Part shown: piece after piece, positions 16,382 to 27,413 of the stretch
Numbering within the stretch: position 1 is the stretch's first letter
How the letters are laid out: every line of letters begins with the position of its first letter
Assembly (NCBI RefSeq): GCF_000425385.1
Contig: NZ_AUDI01000015.1
Span: 62,001 to 126,000, forward strand
Direction of reading: 5' to 3'
From: Pseudoduganella violaceinigra DSM 15887
GTDB taxonomy: Bacteria; Pseudomonadota; Gammaproteobacteria; Burkholderiales; Burkholderiaceae_D
Length of the DNA: 64,000 nt
Made by a program: the position numbers and the translations under genes
The notes under the pieces: model-generated
The model's input: the letters and a program-made list of their open reading frames with translations, nothing else
The model's database searches: none
What the model was told of the DNA's origin: nothing

Positions 16382-16966
16382 TTACTCTTCGTTTGGAAAG
16401 ATATCGACAATGAACACGGTGGCGTAGCCCGCTTCCAGCGTCCACACATCATCCTTGTCCAGCACCACGGCATCATAGCGCACCAGCGAGATGCGCTCGC
16501 TGGCGCTGGCCAGGTTCAGGCTTTCGCCCTCGGCCAGGAAGACCACGGTGGTCGGGCTGCGCCGCTCCAAGGTGGAGAAGTCGCGCACCGTGCGCCGCTC
16601 CAGCTGGTGGTTGCAGATGGAACGGCGCGTCATCACATTGAAATCGGTGGTGGGCGCGCCTTCCACCGTGGCGCTGACGGCGTTCTCGCCCGGGAAGGCG
16701 ATCACCGGCTCGCGCTCGCTCAATGCAACACGGCGTTCGTTGCCGACATCGAGCACCACGCCGCCGCCCTCGACCAGGGTCAGGGTGCGGTCGATGCCGG
16801 GAAAGACGGAAAACGGGCCGCTCTGCGCGATGGTGGCCAGCGACAGGCGCCATTCGAACTCGTCGAACCCCGCGCCCGGCGGCATCACGCACAGCTCCGT
16901 GGTGCTGCCGCCGCCGTTTTTCCATGGCGTGGCGTGCAGGCTTGCATATTGGATGATTTGAGTCAT
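16382..16966 (-). CDS. hutD: HutD family protein
   Basis: A 194-residue bicupin-type HutD protein. It carries TPWKNGGGSTTELCVMPPGAG near the N-terminus, EWRLSLATIAQSGPFSVFPGIDRTL, and DFNVMTRR. HutD is always found with hut genes; in Pseudomonas it is thought to limit excess hut expression, perhaps by binding formylglutamate. The start overlaps the hutF stop as ATGA. Confidence 0.9.
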   Translation of the reverse strand: MTQIIQYASLHATPWKNGGGSTTELCVMPPGAGFDEFEWRLSLATIAQSGPFSVFPGIDRTLTLVEGGGVVLDVGNERRVALSEREPVIAFPGENAVSATVEGAPTTDFNVMTRRSICNHQLERRTVRDFSTLERRSPTTVVFLAEGESLNLASASERISLVRYDAVVLDKDDVWTLEAGYATVFIVDIFPNEE

Positions 16967-18330
16967 GCTCGCAGCTCGCGCAGTTCGGCCAGCGTTTTTT
17001 TGAAGCGCGCGGTGATGGCCGGTTGCGCCACGTGCTTCTGGCCGCGCACCACCCAGTGGCCGCCGACCATCACATCCCTGACTAGATTATCATTTCCGCT
17101 GAAAACGAAGCATCCCAAAACGTCGGCGGCATCGATTCCATCGAGGTTCGGGTGGTCGTCATCCAACACTATCAGATCGGCGCGCTTGCCGACCGACAGC
17201 GCGCCCACCGGACGCCCGGCCGCCTGCGCCCCGCCCTGCAACGCGGCTTGCCAGAGGAAATCCCCTACGCGGCGCTCGGCGCCCGAAACGGCGATATTGC
17301 GGCGCTGCTGCAACAGGCGCTGGCCGTATTCCAGCCAGCGCAGCTCCTCGACCGCGCTTTGCGAGACGTGGCTGTCGCTGCCCACGCCGAAGCGGCCGCC
17401 CTGCTCCAGGAAGCTTTCAAGCGGGAACAATCCGTCGCCCAGATTGGCCTCGGTGGTCGGGCACAGGCCGGCCACGGCGCCGCTCGCGGCGATGGCGCTG
17501 ACTTCGTCCGGCGTCAGGTGGGTGGCGTGCACCAGGCACCAGCGCGCGTCGACCGCCAGCTTGTCATACAGGTATTGCACCGGCCGCCGGCCCGAATAAT
17601 CGAGCGACTGCTGCACTTCGCCCTGCTGCTCGGCGATGTGGATGTGCACCGGGCGCGCCTTGGGCAGGTGGTCCAGCACTTCGCGGATCTGCGCCACCGA
17701 GGCCGCGCGCAGCGAATGCGGCGCCACGCCCACTTCCACCTGGGCGTCGCGCAAGGGTTCCAGTTCGCCGATGATCTTCAGCACATCGCGCGCATCGGTG
17801 CGGAACCGCGCCTGCTCCGGCTTCAAAGGCTGCTCGCCGAAACCGGCATAGGAGTACAGCACCGGCAGCATGGTGATGCCGATGCCGGCATGGCGCGCGG
17901 CGGCGATCACGCGCTGCGCCGTTTCCGATGCCTGCGGATACAGACTGCCGTCCGGCGCCCGCTGCACATAATGAAATTCGCACATCGAGGTGTAGCCGTG
18001 GCGCAGGCACTCGGAATACAGCTGGGCCGCGATGGCTTCCATCTGCTCCGGTGTGATGTTGCGCGCAAAGCGGTACATCAGGTCGCGCCAGGTCCAGAAG
18101 CTGTCCTTGGCGTCGCCCGCCACCTCGGTCAGGCCGCCCAGGGCGCGCTGGAAGGCGTGCGAGTGCAGGTTGACCATGCCCGGCATGACCAAGCGTGCGC
18201 TCGGGATGCCCGACGCCGCCACGGCATCGGCCTGCACGGCGCTGAAGTTGCCGCGCTCGTCCCATTGCAGCAGGACGTCCTTGCGCCAGCCTTCCGGCAG
18301 CAGCGCGTGCCGCGCAAACAGGGCCTTCAT
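16963..18330 (-). CDS. hutF: Formimidoylglutamate deiminase HutF
   Basis: A 455-residue amidohydrolase that deaminates N-formimino-L-glutamate to N-formyl-L-glutamate and ammonia, the branch used together with HutG. Motifs: VNLHSHAFQRALGG (metal HxH), SMCEFHYVQ, HIHIAEQ, GSDSHVSQS. The ATG at 18330 overlaps the hutG stop as ATGA. A far longer open frame upstream only runs antisense-free through hutG in another frame and was discarded. Confidence 0.95.
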   Translation of the reverse strand: MKALFARHALLPEGWRKDVLLQWDERGNFSAVQADAVAASGIPSARLVMPGMVNLHSHAFQRALGGLTEVAGDAKDSFWTWRDLMYRFARNITPEQMEAIAAQLYSECLRHGYTSMCEFHYVQRAPDGSLYPQASETAQRVIAAARHAGIGITMLPVLYSYAGFGEQPLKPEQARFRTDARDVLKIIGELEPLRDAQVEVGVAPHSLRAASVAQIREVLDHLPKARPVHIHIAEQQGEVQQSLDYSGRRPVQYLYDKLAVDARWCLVHATHLTPDEVSAIAASGAVAGLCPTTEANLGDGLFPLESFLEQGGRFGVGSDSHVSQSAVEELRWLEYGQRLLQQRRNIAVSGAERRVGDFLWQAALQGGAQAAGRPVGALSVGKRADLIVLDDDHPNLDGIDAADVLGCFVFSGNDNLVRDVMVGGHWVVRGQKHVAQPAITARFKKTLAELRELRA

Positions 18331-19115
18331 TGGCGCACCCAATCGGCGGCCGACTGCACCAGCTGGCGCAGCAGGGGCTGAATGTCGGCCGCGAGGTCTT
18401 CGCGGTAGCCGAACGGCGCCGTTTCGTCCATATAGGTGGACTGGCACATCTCCAGCTGGATGGCGTGTACGCCCTGCTCCGGCTTGCCGTAGAAGCGCGT
18501 GATGTGGCCGCCCTTGAAGCGGCCGTTGACGGCCACGGTATAGCGTTCGTCGCTGCGCGCCACCGCGGCGATGGTATCGCTCATGGCGCGCTCGCAGCTG
18601 GCGCCGTCCGCCGTGCCGAAATTCAGGTCGGGCAGCTTGCCCTCGAAGAAGCGCGGCACCACGGAGGCGATCGAGTGGGCATCCCACAGCACCACCTTGC
18701 CGTGGAGGGACAGCAAACGGTCCAGTTCCCCGCGCAGCTGGGCGTGGTAGGGCTGCCAGTAGGCGGCCAGGCGCCGCTCGACTTCCGCCTGCGAAGGCTG
18801 GCGGCCTTCCAGGTAGAGCGGTTCGCGGTGGAAGGTGTCGAGCGGGCACAGGCCGGTGGTGTCCTGGCCCGGGTACAGGTTGGTGTTTTCCGGCGGGCGG
18901 TTCAGGTCGATCACATAGCGCGACCAGCGCGCCGAGAGTGTGGACGCGCCCATCTCTTGCAGGAAGCCGTACAGCCTGGCCAGGTGCCAGTCGGTATCGG
19001 CCTTCTCGACGGCGGCCGGCGCCATGCCGGCCGCGATATCGTCCGGGATGTCGGTGCCCACGTGGGGCATCGACACCAGCAAGGGAATACTGCCTGCGTT
19101 GAAGCGGTAATCCAT
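18327..19115 (-). CDS. hutG: N-formylglutamate deformylase HutG
   Basis: A 262-residue zinc hydrolase that yields glutamate and formate, the last step of the five-enzyme route. It has PLLVSMPHVGTDIP, RYVIDLNRPPENTNLYPGQ, LWDAHSIASVVPRFF (zinc ligands) and GRFKGGHITRFYG. It starts ten bases after hutH and overlaps hutF. Together HutF and HutG show that this organism uses the Pseudomonas-type path, not HutE/formiminoglutamase. Confidence 0.95.
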   Translation of the reverse strand: MDYRFNAGSIPLLVSMPHVGTDIPDDIAAGMAPAAVEKADTDWHLARLYGFLQEMGASTLSARWSRYVIDLNRPPENTNLYPGQDTTGLCPLDTFHREPLYLEGRQPSQAEVERRLAAYWQPYHAQLRGELDRLLSLHGKVVLWDAHSIASVVPRFFEGKLPDLNFGTADGASCERAMSDTIAAVARSDERYTVAVNGRFKGGHITRFYGKPEQGVHAIQLEMCQSTYMDETAPFGYREDLAADIQPLLRQLVQSAADWVRQ

Positions 19116-19125
19116 ATAACCCTCC

Positions 19126-20670
19126 TTACGGATGCAGGGCGCTGAACAGGGACTTGCAGGTTGCGCTCAGCTCGCCTTTCACCACCATCTGCTTGGCGGC
19201 CTCGATGTCCGGCGCGAAGAAGCGGTCGGCGTCGAAGAATGGTACCTTGGAACGCAGCTGGGCGTGTACATGTTCCAGCTGCGCCGAGGTTTTCAGCGGA
19301 CGGTGGAAGTCGATGCCCTGCGCCGCCGCCAGCAGCTCGATGCCGAGGATGGTGGCGGTATTGTGCGCCATATCGTGCAGGCGGCGCGCCCCGTAGGTGG
19401 CCATCGACACGTGGTCTTCCTGGTTGGCCGACGTCGGAATGGTGTCGACCGAGGCCGGATGGGCGATCGACTTGTTCTCCGACGCCAGGGCGGCGGCGGT
19501 GACGTGGGCGATCATGAAGCCCGAGTTCACGCCCGGGTCGCGCACCAGGAAAGGCGGCAGGCCGCCGGACAGGGTGGCGTCGATCAGGAGCGAAATGCGG
19601 CGCTCGGAAATGGAGCCGATTTCCGCGATCGCCAGCGCCAGGGTGTCGGCGGCAAACGCCACCGGCTCGGCGTGGAAATTGCCGCCCGAAACCACCACCG
19701 GGCCGTCGTCGTTCTGGAAGATCAGCGGATTGTCGGTCACGGCATTGGCTTCGATCAAGAGGGTGCGGCCGGCGTTGGCGATGATGTCCCAGCAGGCGCC
19801 CATCACTTGCGGCTGGCAGCGCAGGCAGTACGGGTCCTGCACGCGCTCGTCGCCCACCAGGTGCGAGGCGCGGATCGCGCTGCCCGACACCAGTTCGCGG
19901 TAGATGCCGGCGGTGGCGATCTGGCCCGGCTGGCCGCGCACGGCGTGGATGCGGGCGTCGAACGGCGAATCGGAACCTTTGGCGGCGTCCAGCGACATGG
20001 AACCGGTCACCATGCCGGCTTCCAGCAGGCGCTCGGCCATGAACAGGCCGTGCAGCGCCAGCGCGGTGGAAGCCTGGGTGCCGTTGATCAGGGCCAGGCC
20101 TTCTTTCGCGGCCAGCACCACAGGGGCGATGCCGGCGGCTTTCAGCGCCTCGGCCGCTGGCACCAGCTCACCCTTCACGCGCACGTCGCCTACGCCCAGG
20201 ATGGCCAGGGTCATATGCGACAGCGGCGCCAGGTCGCCGGACGCGCCGACCGAGCCCTTGGCCGGGATGGCGGGCACGATGCCCTTGTTGTACAAGGCGA
20301 TCAGGGTGTCGATCACCACCGGGCGGATGCCGGAGAAGCCGCGCGACAGGCTGCTGATCTTGGTCAGCATCAGGAGGCGCACCACTTCGTCGGACATCAG
20401 TTCGCCCGTGCCCACCGAATGCGACAGGATCAGGTTGCGCTGCAGCTGTTCCAGCTTGTCGTCCGGGATGCGGGTCTTGGCCAGCAGGCCGAAGCCGGTG
20501 TTGATGCCGTAGGCGGCGTCGCCTTTGGCAACGATGTCCTGCACGGCTTTGCAGGAGGCGTCGATGGCGGCGTAGGCTTCGCTTGCCAGGGCGATCGGGG
20601 TGTGGGCGCTCCAGACGGCGCGCAGGTCGGCCAGGGTCAGTTTGCCGGGGGTAAGGGTCAGTTGGGTCAT
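19126..20670 (-). CDS. hutH: Histidine ammonia-lyase HutH
   Basis: A 514-residue enzyme that removes ammonia from L-histidine to give urocanate. The Ala143-Ser144-Gly145 triad in [14 protein letters not shown] forms the MIO cofactor by self-cyclisation. Other family blocks are [23 protein letters not shown], and [10 protein letters not shown] in the form [11 protein letters not shown]. The ATG at 20670 was chosen; an upstream frame from 20736 lacks homology. It lies 146 bases after hutU, the largest gap in the operon. Confidence 0.97.
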   Translation of the reverse strand: MTQLTLTPGKLTLADLRAVWSAHTPIALASEAYAAIDASCKAVQDIVAKGDAAYGINTGFGLLAKTRIPDDKLEQLQRNLILSHSVGTGELMSDEVVRLLMLTKISSLSRGFSGIRPVVIDTLIALYNKGIVPAIPAKGSVGASGDLAPLSHMTLAILGVGDVRVKGELVPAAEALKAAGIAPVVLAAKEGLALINGTQASTALALHGLFMAERLLEAGMVTGSMSLDAAKGSDSPFDARIHAVRGQPGQIATAGIYRELVSGSAIRASHLVGDERVQDPYCLRCQPQVMGACWDIIANAGRTLLIEANAVTDNPLIFQNDDGPVVVSGGNFHAEPVAFAADTLALAIAEIGSISERRISLLIDATLSGGLPPFLVRDPGVNSGFMIAHVTAAALASENKSIAHPASVDTIPTSANQEDHVSMATYGARRLHDMAHNTATILGIELLAAAQGIDFHRPLKTSAQLEHVHAQLRSKVPFFDADRFFAPDIEAAKQMVVKGELSATCKSLFSALHP

Positions 20671-20816
20671 GTGTTGGTTCTCGTATTCGTTTGCGTTCAA
20701 CCGGTAAGGCGGTGTCCGATCCGCTGGGTCAGGCACCTCAGTACGCGGCCGTCGCGTAATTTGCAGTGAGGGACGGGCGCTGGACCTGGGGCCAGTTCCC
20801 GCCGCTTTACCGGGTT

Positions 20817-22523
<1,707 letters not shown>

Positions 22524-22576
22524 GTCATCTCCTCAAGTTGGTGAGAACGGGCCTGCACCGGCCCGTGCATGCACAC

Positions 22577-22605
22577 AGAATAAGTTGTATAGACAACCAA
22601 GTCAA
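22577..22605 (-). promoter_or_regulatory. hut operon promoter
   Basis: On the minus strand TTGACT (22605-22600) and TATTCT (22582-22577) are 17 bases apart, a good sigma-70 promoter. It lies ~55 bases upstream of the hutU ATG. The spacer holds the HutC-type operator, so a bound repressor would block polymerase. Confidence 0.75.
22584..22597. promoter_or_regulatory. HutC-type operator
   Basis: GTTGTATAGACAAC has five-base inverted arms (GTTGT/ACAAC) around ATAG and resembles the TTGTATATACAA-like sites bound by HutC in other proteobacteria. It lies fully inside the promoter spacer of hutU. The hutC gene is at 34188-34919. Urocanate is the known inducer of HutC. Confidence 0.7.
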
Positions 22606-22861
22606 ACAGATTTTTCAGGCGCGGGGAAAGTTGGTGTCCGTGATGGCTTTTCTTGAAACTGTGCACGTTTTGGCCGATTGCCAGAGCTGACCCCGGCTTT
22701 CATCACGCTACAAACGGGGCAAAATGTATGACGCTCCATCCTCTTCGGATTAGAATGTCATTTTCCCCAAAAGTTGCCGAGATGAAACGCGCCGCAAACG
22801 AGCAGAACTTTGCTGGGCGCTTGGCGGTGCCGGGTCGTTTGAATCGAAACCTACTCATATC
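22598..22861. other. Intergenic region before the transketolase operon
   Basis: Holds the -35 element of the hut promoter, a short dispersed repeat (22666-22699) and a possible plus-strand promoter: ATGACG (22728-22733), 17 bases, TAGAAT (22751-22756). The first transketolase gene has no clear ribosome site. No gene was found here. Confidence 0.35.
22666..22699. repeat. Dispersed repeat, copy 1
   Basis: This 34-base stretch around CGATTGCCAGAGCTG recurs almost unchanged at 62320-62352 (one substitution and one base deleted). Both copies are intergenic. It may be a family of short repeats or the edge of a larger decayed element. Confidence 0.55.
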
Positions 22862-23656
22862 ATGGAAAAGTTCGACCAGGATTTCCGCGCTCTGCTGCGC
22901 ACCGTGAAACTGCGCTTGCTGCAGCTCCACCGGGATGCCAACTGTGGCCATATCGGCGGCAATTTCTCGTGCATCGACGCCTTGATGACGCTGCACCACC
23001 AGGTGTTGGGCGAACACGACCGCTTTGTGCTCTCCAAGGGCCATTCGGCCGGCGCGCTCTACGTCACGCTGTGGAGCCTTGGCAAAGTCTCCGATACGGA
23101 CCTGGAAAGTTTCGCGCGCGACGATACCTTGTTCCCCGGCCATCCCAGCGGCGCCGGCATTCCCGGCCTGATGTTTTCCACCGGTTCGCTTGGCCATGGC
23201 CCGTCGCTGGCGGCCGGCCTGGCGCTGGCGGCGCGCCACAAGGGCCTGGGACAGCAGGTGTATTGCCTGTGCTCGGACGGCGAGTGGCAGGAGGGCAGTT
23301 GCTGGGAGGCGCTCAATTTCGCCATCCACCAGCGCCTGGACAACCTCACCATCCTGGTCGACCAGAACGGCTTGCAGGGCTTTGGCAGCACCACCGAGGT
23401 CATGTCCTGCGACGACTTGACGCCGCGCTTTGCCGCCTTTGGCGCCGCTGTGCAGCACGTCGACGGCCACGACCCGGACGCGATCCGCGCCGCGCTGGCG
23501 GCGCCGGCGGCCGGCGCGCCGCGCGTGATCACGCTCAAGACGGTGAAAGGGCGCGGCCTGCATTTTGAAGGGCTGCTCGAATCGCACTACCTGCCCTTGT
23601 CGGCGGCCCATTACGCAAGCGCCCGGCAGGCCATCGAGCAGGAGGGACAGCCATGA
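22862..23656 (+). CDS. Transketolase-like protein, N-terminal (ThDP-binding) subunit
   Basis: A 264-residue half-transketolase. It has HRDANCGHIGGNFSCIDAL, the diphosphate-binding LSKGHSAGALY, FPGHPSGAGIPG, and the ThDP motif CSDGEWQEGSCWEALNFA with GDG replaced by SDG. It binds the diphosphate side of thiamine pyrophosphate. The next gene is its partner and starts in an ATGA overlap. Split transketolases are often found outside central metabolism in sugar and antibiotic pathways. Here they open a cluster with an SDR-glycosyltransferase, so they may make a special sugar precursor. The start has no clear ribosome site. Confidence 0.85.
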   Translation: MEKFDQDFRALLRTVKLRLLQLHRDANCGHIGGNFSCIDALMTLHHQVLGEHDRFVLSKGHSAGALYVTLWSLGKVSDTDLESFARDDTLFPGHPSGAGIPGLMFSTGSLGHGPSLAAGLALAARHKGLGQQVYCLCSDGEWQEGSCWEALNFAIHQRLDNLTILVDQNGLQGFGSTTEVMSCDDLTPRFAAFGAAVQHVDGHDPDAIRAALAAPAAGAPRVITLKTVKGRGLHFEGLLESHYLPLSAAHYASARQAIEQEGQP

Positions 23657-24537
23657 GAAAGGCGTTCGCCGATGCCGTGCTGGCGCAATGCAACCGCGAG
23701 GACTGGTTTTTCCTGACCGGCGACCTGGGCTTCATGGCCCTGGAAGAAGTGCAGGCCGCCTTCGGTTCACGCTTTGTCAATGCCGGGGTGGCCGAGCAGA
23801 ATATGGTCGGCGTGGCGGCCGGCCTGGCGCGCGAGGGGCTGCGCGCGATTGTCTACAGCATTGCGCCGTTCTGCTATGCGCGGCCGTTCGAGCAGATCCG
23901 CAATGACCTGTGCCTGGGCGGCCTGCCGGTTTGCCTGGTCGGCAATGGCGGCGGTTATGCCTACGGCCATATGGGGCCGACCCACCACGCCCTGGAAGAC
24001 TGCGCGGCCATGAATGCCCTGGGCGTGCGCGTGCTGGTGCCGGCCTTCGACGACGACCTGCCCGCCCTGCTGGCCCGGCTTGACAAGCCGACCTACCTGC
24101 GTCTGGGCTACGACGCCCGGCCGGCCGGCCTCAGCGTGCCGGCCTACGCGCCCTGGCGCGAAGTCCTGCCGGGCAAGGCCGGCGCCATCGCGGCCTTGGG
24201 GCCCTTGGCGGGCGTGGCTTGGCAAGCCCTGGCCGGGCTCGACGTCGATGCCCGCCCGGCGGTGTGGGCGGTGTGCGAGTTCGACGCGGCCGCCATCCCG
24301 GCGGCCTTCCTGCAGCAGATCGCCGGCCGCCCCCTGTACGTGCTGGAAGAACACGTGGCCCAGGGCGGACTGGGCATGCACCTGGCCTTAGCCCTGGCGG
24401 CGCGCGGCCTGGCGGCGGGGCGTTTCGTGCACCGGCCGGCGCTGGGCTACCCGAGCGGGCGCTACGGCTCCCAGGCCTTCCATCGCGCCCAGTGCGGGCT
24501 CGATGCGCCATCCATCCGCACTATGCTCACCGATTGA
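23653..24537 (+). CDS. Transketolase-like protein, C-terminal (pyrimidine-binding) subunit
   Basis: A 294-residue partner of the preceding gene. It contains FLTGDLGFMALE, the pyrimidine-binding block with the catalytic glutamate in NAGVAEQNMVGVAAGLA, and GNGGGYAYGHMGPTHHALEDCAAMNAL, followed by a transketolase C domain (LYVLEEHVAQGGLG). The two subunits should form a heterotetramer with ThDP at the interface. The donor and acceptor sugars are unknown. Four bases separate it from the SDR fusion gene. Confidence 0.85.
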   Translation: MRKAFADAVLAQCNREDWFFLTGDLGFMALEEVQAAFGSRFVNAGVAEQNMVGVAAGLAREGLRAIVYSIAPFCYARPFEQIRNDLCLGGLPVCLVGNGGGYAYGHMGPTHHALEDCAAMNALGVRVLVPAFDDDLPALLARLDKPTYLRLGYDARPAGLSVPAYAPWREVLPGKAGAIAALGPLAGVAWQALAGLDVDARPAVWAVCEFDAAAIPAAFLQQIAGRPLYVLEEHVAQGGLGMHLALALAARGLAAGRFVHRPALGYPSGRYGSQAFHRAQCGLDAPSIRTMLTD

Positions 24538-24541
24538 GAAC

Positions 24542-26506
24542 ATGAATTTAGAAGACAAGCTTAGGAACCTGGCGGGCCCGGTCCTGGTGCTGGGCGCCAG
24601 CGGTTTCATCGGCGCCAACCTGCTGCGCCGCCTGCTGGCGGTGCGCAGCGACGTCACCGGCACGGTATTTTCCGGCGACACCTGGCGCCTGGATGAGGTG
24701 CCGTCGGCGCATATCGCCTTCCTCAACCTGCAGGACCCGGTCAGCGTGCGCTCGGTGCTGCACCGCGTGGCGCCCAAGACCATTTTTGACTGCTCCTCGT
24801 TCGGCGCCTATTCCTTCGAGCAGGACTACGAGCGCGTGCACGCCACCAACTACCTCAGCTTCATCCGCCTGATGGAGGAAGTCGCGGACATGCAGCTGGC
24901 CGCCTTCGTACACGCCGGCAGCTCCTCGGAATACGGCCTGAATGCGACGGCGCCCGCGGAAGACGCGGCGCTGCTGCCCAACAGCCATTACGCGGTAAGC
25001 AAGGTCGCCGCCAGTGCCGCCATCGCCTATTTCGGCAAGGTGCGCGGCGTTCCCGTGGCCAACCTGCGCCTGTACGCGGTCTACGGTCCGTACGAAGACA
25101 GTTCGCGCCTGATCCCGGCCCTGTGCGAAGCGAGCCTGCGCGGCGCGCTGCCGGTGCTGGCGCGCGCCGAGGTGAGCCGCGACTTCGTGCACGTGGACGA
25201 CGTGGTGCAAGCCTTTGCCGACGCGGCGCAGAGGATGGGGCCGGAACTGGCCGGCGAATCGATCAACATCGGCAGCGGCCAGCCCACCACGCTGGCGGCG
25301 CTGGCCGAGGTCGCGATCCAGACCTTCGGCCTGGCGGCGCAACCGCGTTTCAATCCCGCCGCAGGGCGCGCCTGGGACACCGACAACTGGTATGCCGACG
25401 CCGGCAAAGCCCGGCGCCTGCTGGGATGGTCCGCCAAGGTCGATCTGGCCGAGGGCCTGCGGCGCACGCGCGACTGGTGGCGGGGCCACCTGGCGCACGC
25501 GGACTTCGGCCGCCTGACCAAGCGCACCCAGTCGCGCCAGGAAAAGAATTCGATCTCCGCCGTGATCGCCTGCTACCGCGACGGCCAGGCCATCCCCATC
25601 ATGCATGAACGCCTGGTGGCGGTGTGCCAGCGCCTGGGCCTCGATTACGAAATCATATTCGTCAACGACAACTCGCCGGACGATTCGGCCGAGGTGATCC
25701 GGGACATCAGCGCGCGCGATCCGCACGTGATCGGCATCACCCATTCGCGCAATTTCGGCTCGCAGGCGGCTTTCCGCAGCGGCATGGGCATTGCCAGCAA
25801 GGAGGCCGTGGTCCTGATGGACGGCGACCTGCAGGATCCGCCCGAGCTGATCGAAGCCTTCGTCGAGCGCTGGCGCGCCGGCGCCGACGTGGTCTACGGC
25901 CGGCGCGTCAAGCGCGAGATGCCGGTGCTGCTGGAAGCCTGCTACCGCGCCTTCTACCGCCTGTTCGCCATGATGAGCGAAGTGCCGGTGCCGAAGGATG
26001 CCGGCGACTTTTCCCTGATCGACCGCAGCGTGGTGTACTGGCTGCTGCAGTGCCAGGAGCGCGACTCCTTCCTGCGCGGGCTGCGCGCCTATGTCGGCTT
26101 CCGCCAGGAAGGGGTGGACTACGTGCGCCCCGAGCGCATGTTCGGCGTCAGCACCAACAACTGGATCAAGAATATCGGCTGGGCCAAGAAAGGCATCTTC
26201 TCCTTCTCGCGCATGCCGCTGCACCTGCTCACCGCGGCCGGCGGGCTGGCCACCGTGGGCACCGTCGTGCTGGCGATTTTCACGGTGCTGGTGCGCATTT
26301 TCGAAGCCGACAGCGTGCCGCGCGGGGTCACCTTCCTGTCGCTGCTGGTGATGTTCTTCGGCTCGGCCACCCTGCTCGGCATCGGCTTGCTGGGCGAGTA
26401 CATCGGCAAGATCTTCGAGGAGACCAAGGCCCGCCCGGCCTTCATCCGCCGCAGCCTGATCGTGCGCGGCACCATCCGGCCGGCCGACCCGCGGGGGCAG
26501 CGATGA
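24542..26506 (+). CDS. Fusion of an extended SDR (NAD-dependent epimerase/dehydratase) with a GtrB-like family 2 glycosyltransferase
   Basis: A 654-residue two-enzyme protein. Residues 1-320: GASGFIGANLLRR nucleotide loop, SSSEYG serine and HYAVSK (Tyr-x-x-x-Lys) catalytic site, and DFVHVDDVV, typical of nucleotide-sugar epimerases/dehydratases/reductases. Residues ~337-560: a DPM1/GtrB-type transferase with FVNDNSPDDS, MDGDLQDPPE (the DxD-like metal site) and KDAGDFSLIDR. Two membrane helices follow (~562-585, 595-620), as in GtrB. The ATG at 24542 follows the transketolase stop closely. It probably makes a nucleotide sugar and loads it onto polyprenyl phosphate on the inner face of the membrane. 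Confidence 0.85.
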   Translation: MNLEDKLRNLAGPVLVLGASGFIGANLLRRLLAVRSDVTGTVFSGDTWRLDEVPSAHIAFLNLQDPVSVRSVLHRVAPKTIFDCSSFGAYSFEQDYERVHATNYLSFIRLMEEVADMQLAAFVHAGSSSEYGLNATAPAEDAALLPNSHYAVSKVAASAAIAYFGKVRGVPVANLRLYAVYGPYEDSSRLIPALCEASLRGALPVLARAEVSRDFVHVDDVVQAFADAAQRMGPELAGESINIGSGQPTTLAALAEVAIQTFGLAAQPRFNPAAGRAWDTDNWYADAGKARRLLGWSAKVDLAEGLRRTRDWWRGHLAHADFGRLTKRTQSRQEKNSISAVIACYRDGQAIPIMHERLVAVCQRLGLDYEIIFVNDNSPDDSAEVIRDISARDPHVIGITHSRNFGSQAAFRSGMGIASKEAVVLMDGDLQDPPELIEAFVERWRAGADVVYGRRVKREMPVLLEACYRAFYRLFAMMSEVPVPKDAGDFSLIDRSVVYWLLQCQERDSFLRGLRAYVGFRQEGVDYVRPERMFGVSTNNWIKNIGWAKKGIFSFSRMPLHLLTAAGGLATVGTVVLAIFTVLVRIFEADSVPRGVTFLSLLVMFFGSATLLGIGLLGEYIGKIFEETKARPAFIRRSLIVRGTIRPADPRGQR

Positions 26507-27402
26507 GCCAGGAACGCGCCTGCCCGGTCTGCCACAGCCGCAGCTACGCCCGCTTCGCCGACGAACGCATCGATCCGGCCCGGGTCGGGGCCTTGACCTA
26601 TGCCTCGCGCAAGCCGCCGGAATTCATGTGCCTGCGCCTGGTGCGCTGCCTGGGCTGCGACCTGGTGTACGCCCCCACCCCGCCGGCCGAGGACTTCCTG
26701 CAGGCCGCCTACAGCGAGGCCGACTTCGATTCCGGTCCGGAAGCCCTGGCCGCCGCGCACACCTATGCCGCCGCCCTGGGACCCCACGTGCAGGCGCTGG
26801 CCGGGCGCAACGCCGCGGTCGATGTGGGCGCCGGCAGCGGCCCGCTGCTGCCCTATCTGCAAGCGCAGGGCTTCGCGCCCGTGATCGGCATCGAGCCGTC
26901 GCGGGCGGCGATCGAGGCCGCCCCGCCGGCCACGCGCGCCATGCTGAGGGAAGGCATGTTCTCGGCGGCGCTGCTGGACGGCGAGCAGGTATCGCTGATC
27001 ACCTCCTTCATGACGCTGGAACACATGCGCGATCCGGGCACCTTCGTCGCCACCGCGCACGGCCTGCTGGAAGCGGGCGGCGCCATCGCGGTGGTGGTGC
27101 ACGATTGGCGCGCACCGCTGAACCGCCTGCTCGGCCTGCGCTCGCCGATCATCGACGTCGAGCATATGCAGCTGTTCAGCCCGCGCGCCTTGCGCGAGTT
27201 GCTGCAGCGGGCCGGCTTCGAGCGCATCGCCCTGCAGCCGATCCGCAATGCCTACCCGCTGCGCTACTGGCTGCGCCTGACGCCGCTGCCGGCCGGCGCC
27301 AAAGGCTTGCTGCTGCGCCTGCTGGAGCGGCTCGGCCTGGCCGACCGCCAGGTCGCGCTCAAGGTCGGCAATATGCTGGCGGTCGGCGTCAAGCCGCGCT
27401 GA
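26503..27402 (+). CDS. Class I SAM-dependent methyltransferase with N-terminal zinc-binding motif
   Basis: A 299-residue protein. The N-terminus has two cysteine pairs, CPVC and CLGC, the latter followed by DLVYAPTPP, as in the zinc-binding lead of sugar C-methyltransferases. Next comes the SAM fold: AAVDVGAGSGPLLPYL (motif I), GIEPSRAAIE (motif II) and LITSFMTLEHMRDPGTF. Its start overlaps the SDR fusion stop as ATGA. It probably methylates the sugar made by this cluster; lipid methylation cannot be excluded. Confidence 0.8.
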   Translation: MSQERACPVCHSRSYARFADERIDPARVGALTYASRKPPEFMCLRLVRCLGCDLVYAPTPPAEDFLQAAYSEADFDSGPEALAAAHTYAAALGPHVQALAGRNAAVDVGAGSGPLLPYLQAQGFAPVIGIEPSRAAIEAAPPATRAMLREGMFSAALLDGEQVSLITSFMTLEHMRDPGTFVATAHGLLEAGGAIAVVVHDWRAPLNRLLGLRSPIIDVEHMQLFSPRALRELLQRAGFERIALQPIRNAYPLRYWLRLTPLPAGAKGLLLRLLERLGLADRQVALKVGNMLAVGVKPR

Positions 27403-27413
27403 CGGGAGGCCGG

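Noticed and set aside
14963..17599. An 878-codon plus-strand frame over hutI, hutD and hutF
   Set aside because: Antisense to three clearly identified hut genes, with low-complexity, Arg/His/Gln-rich translation.
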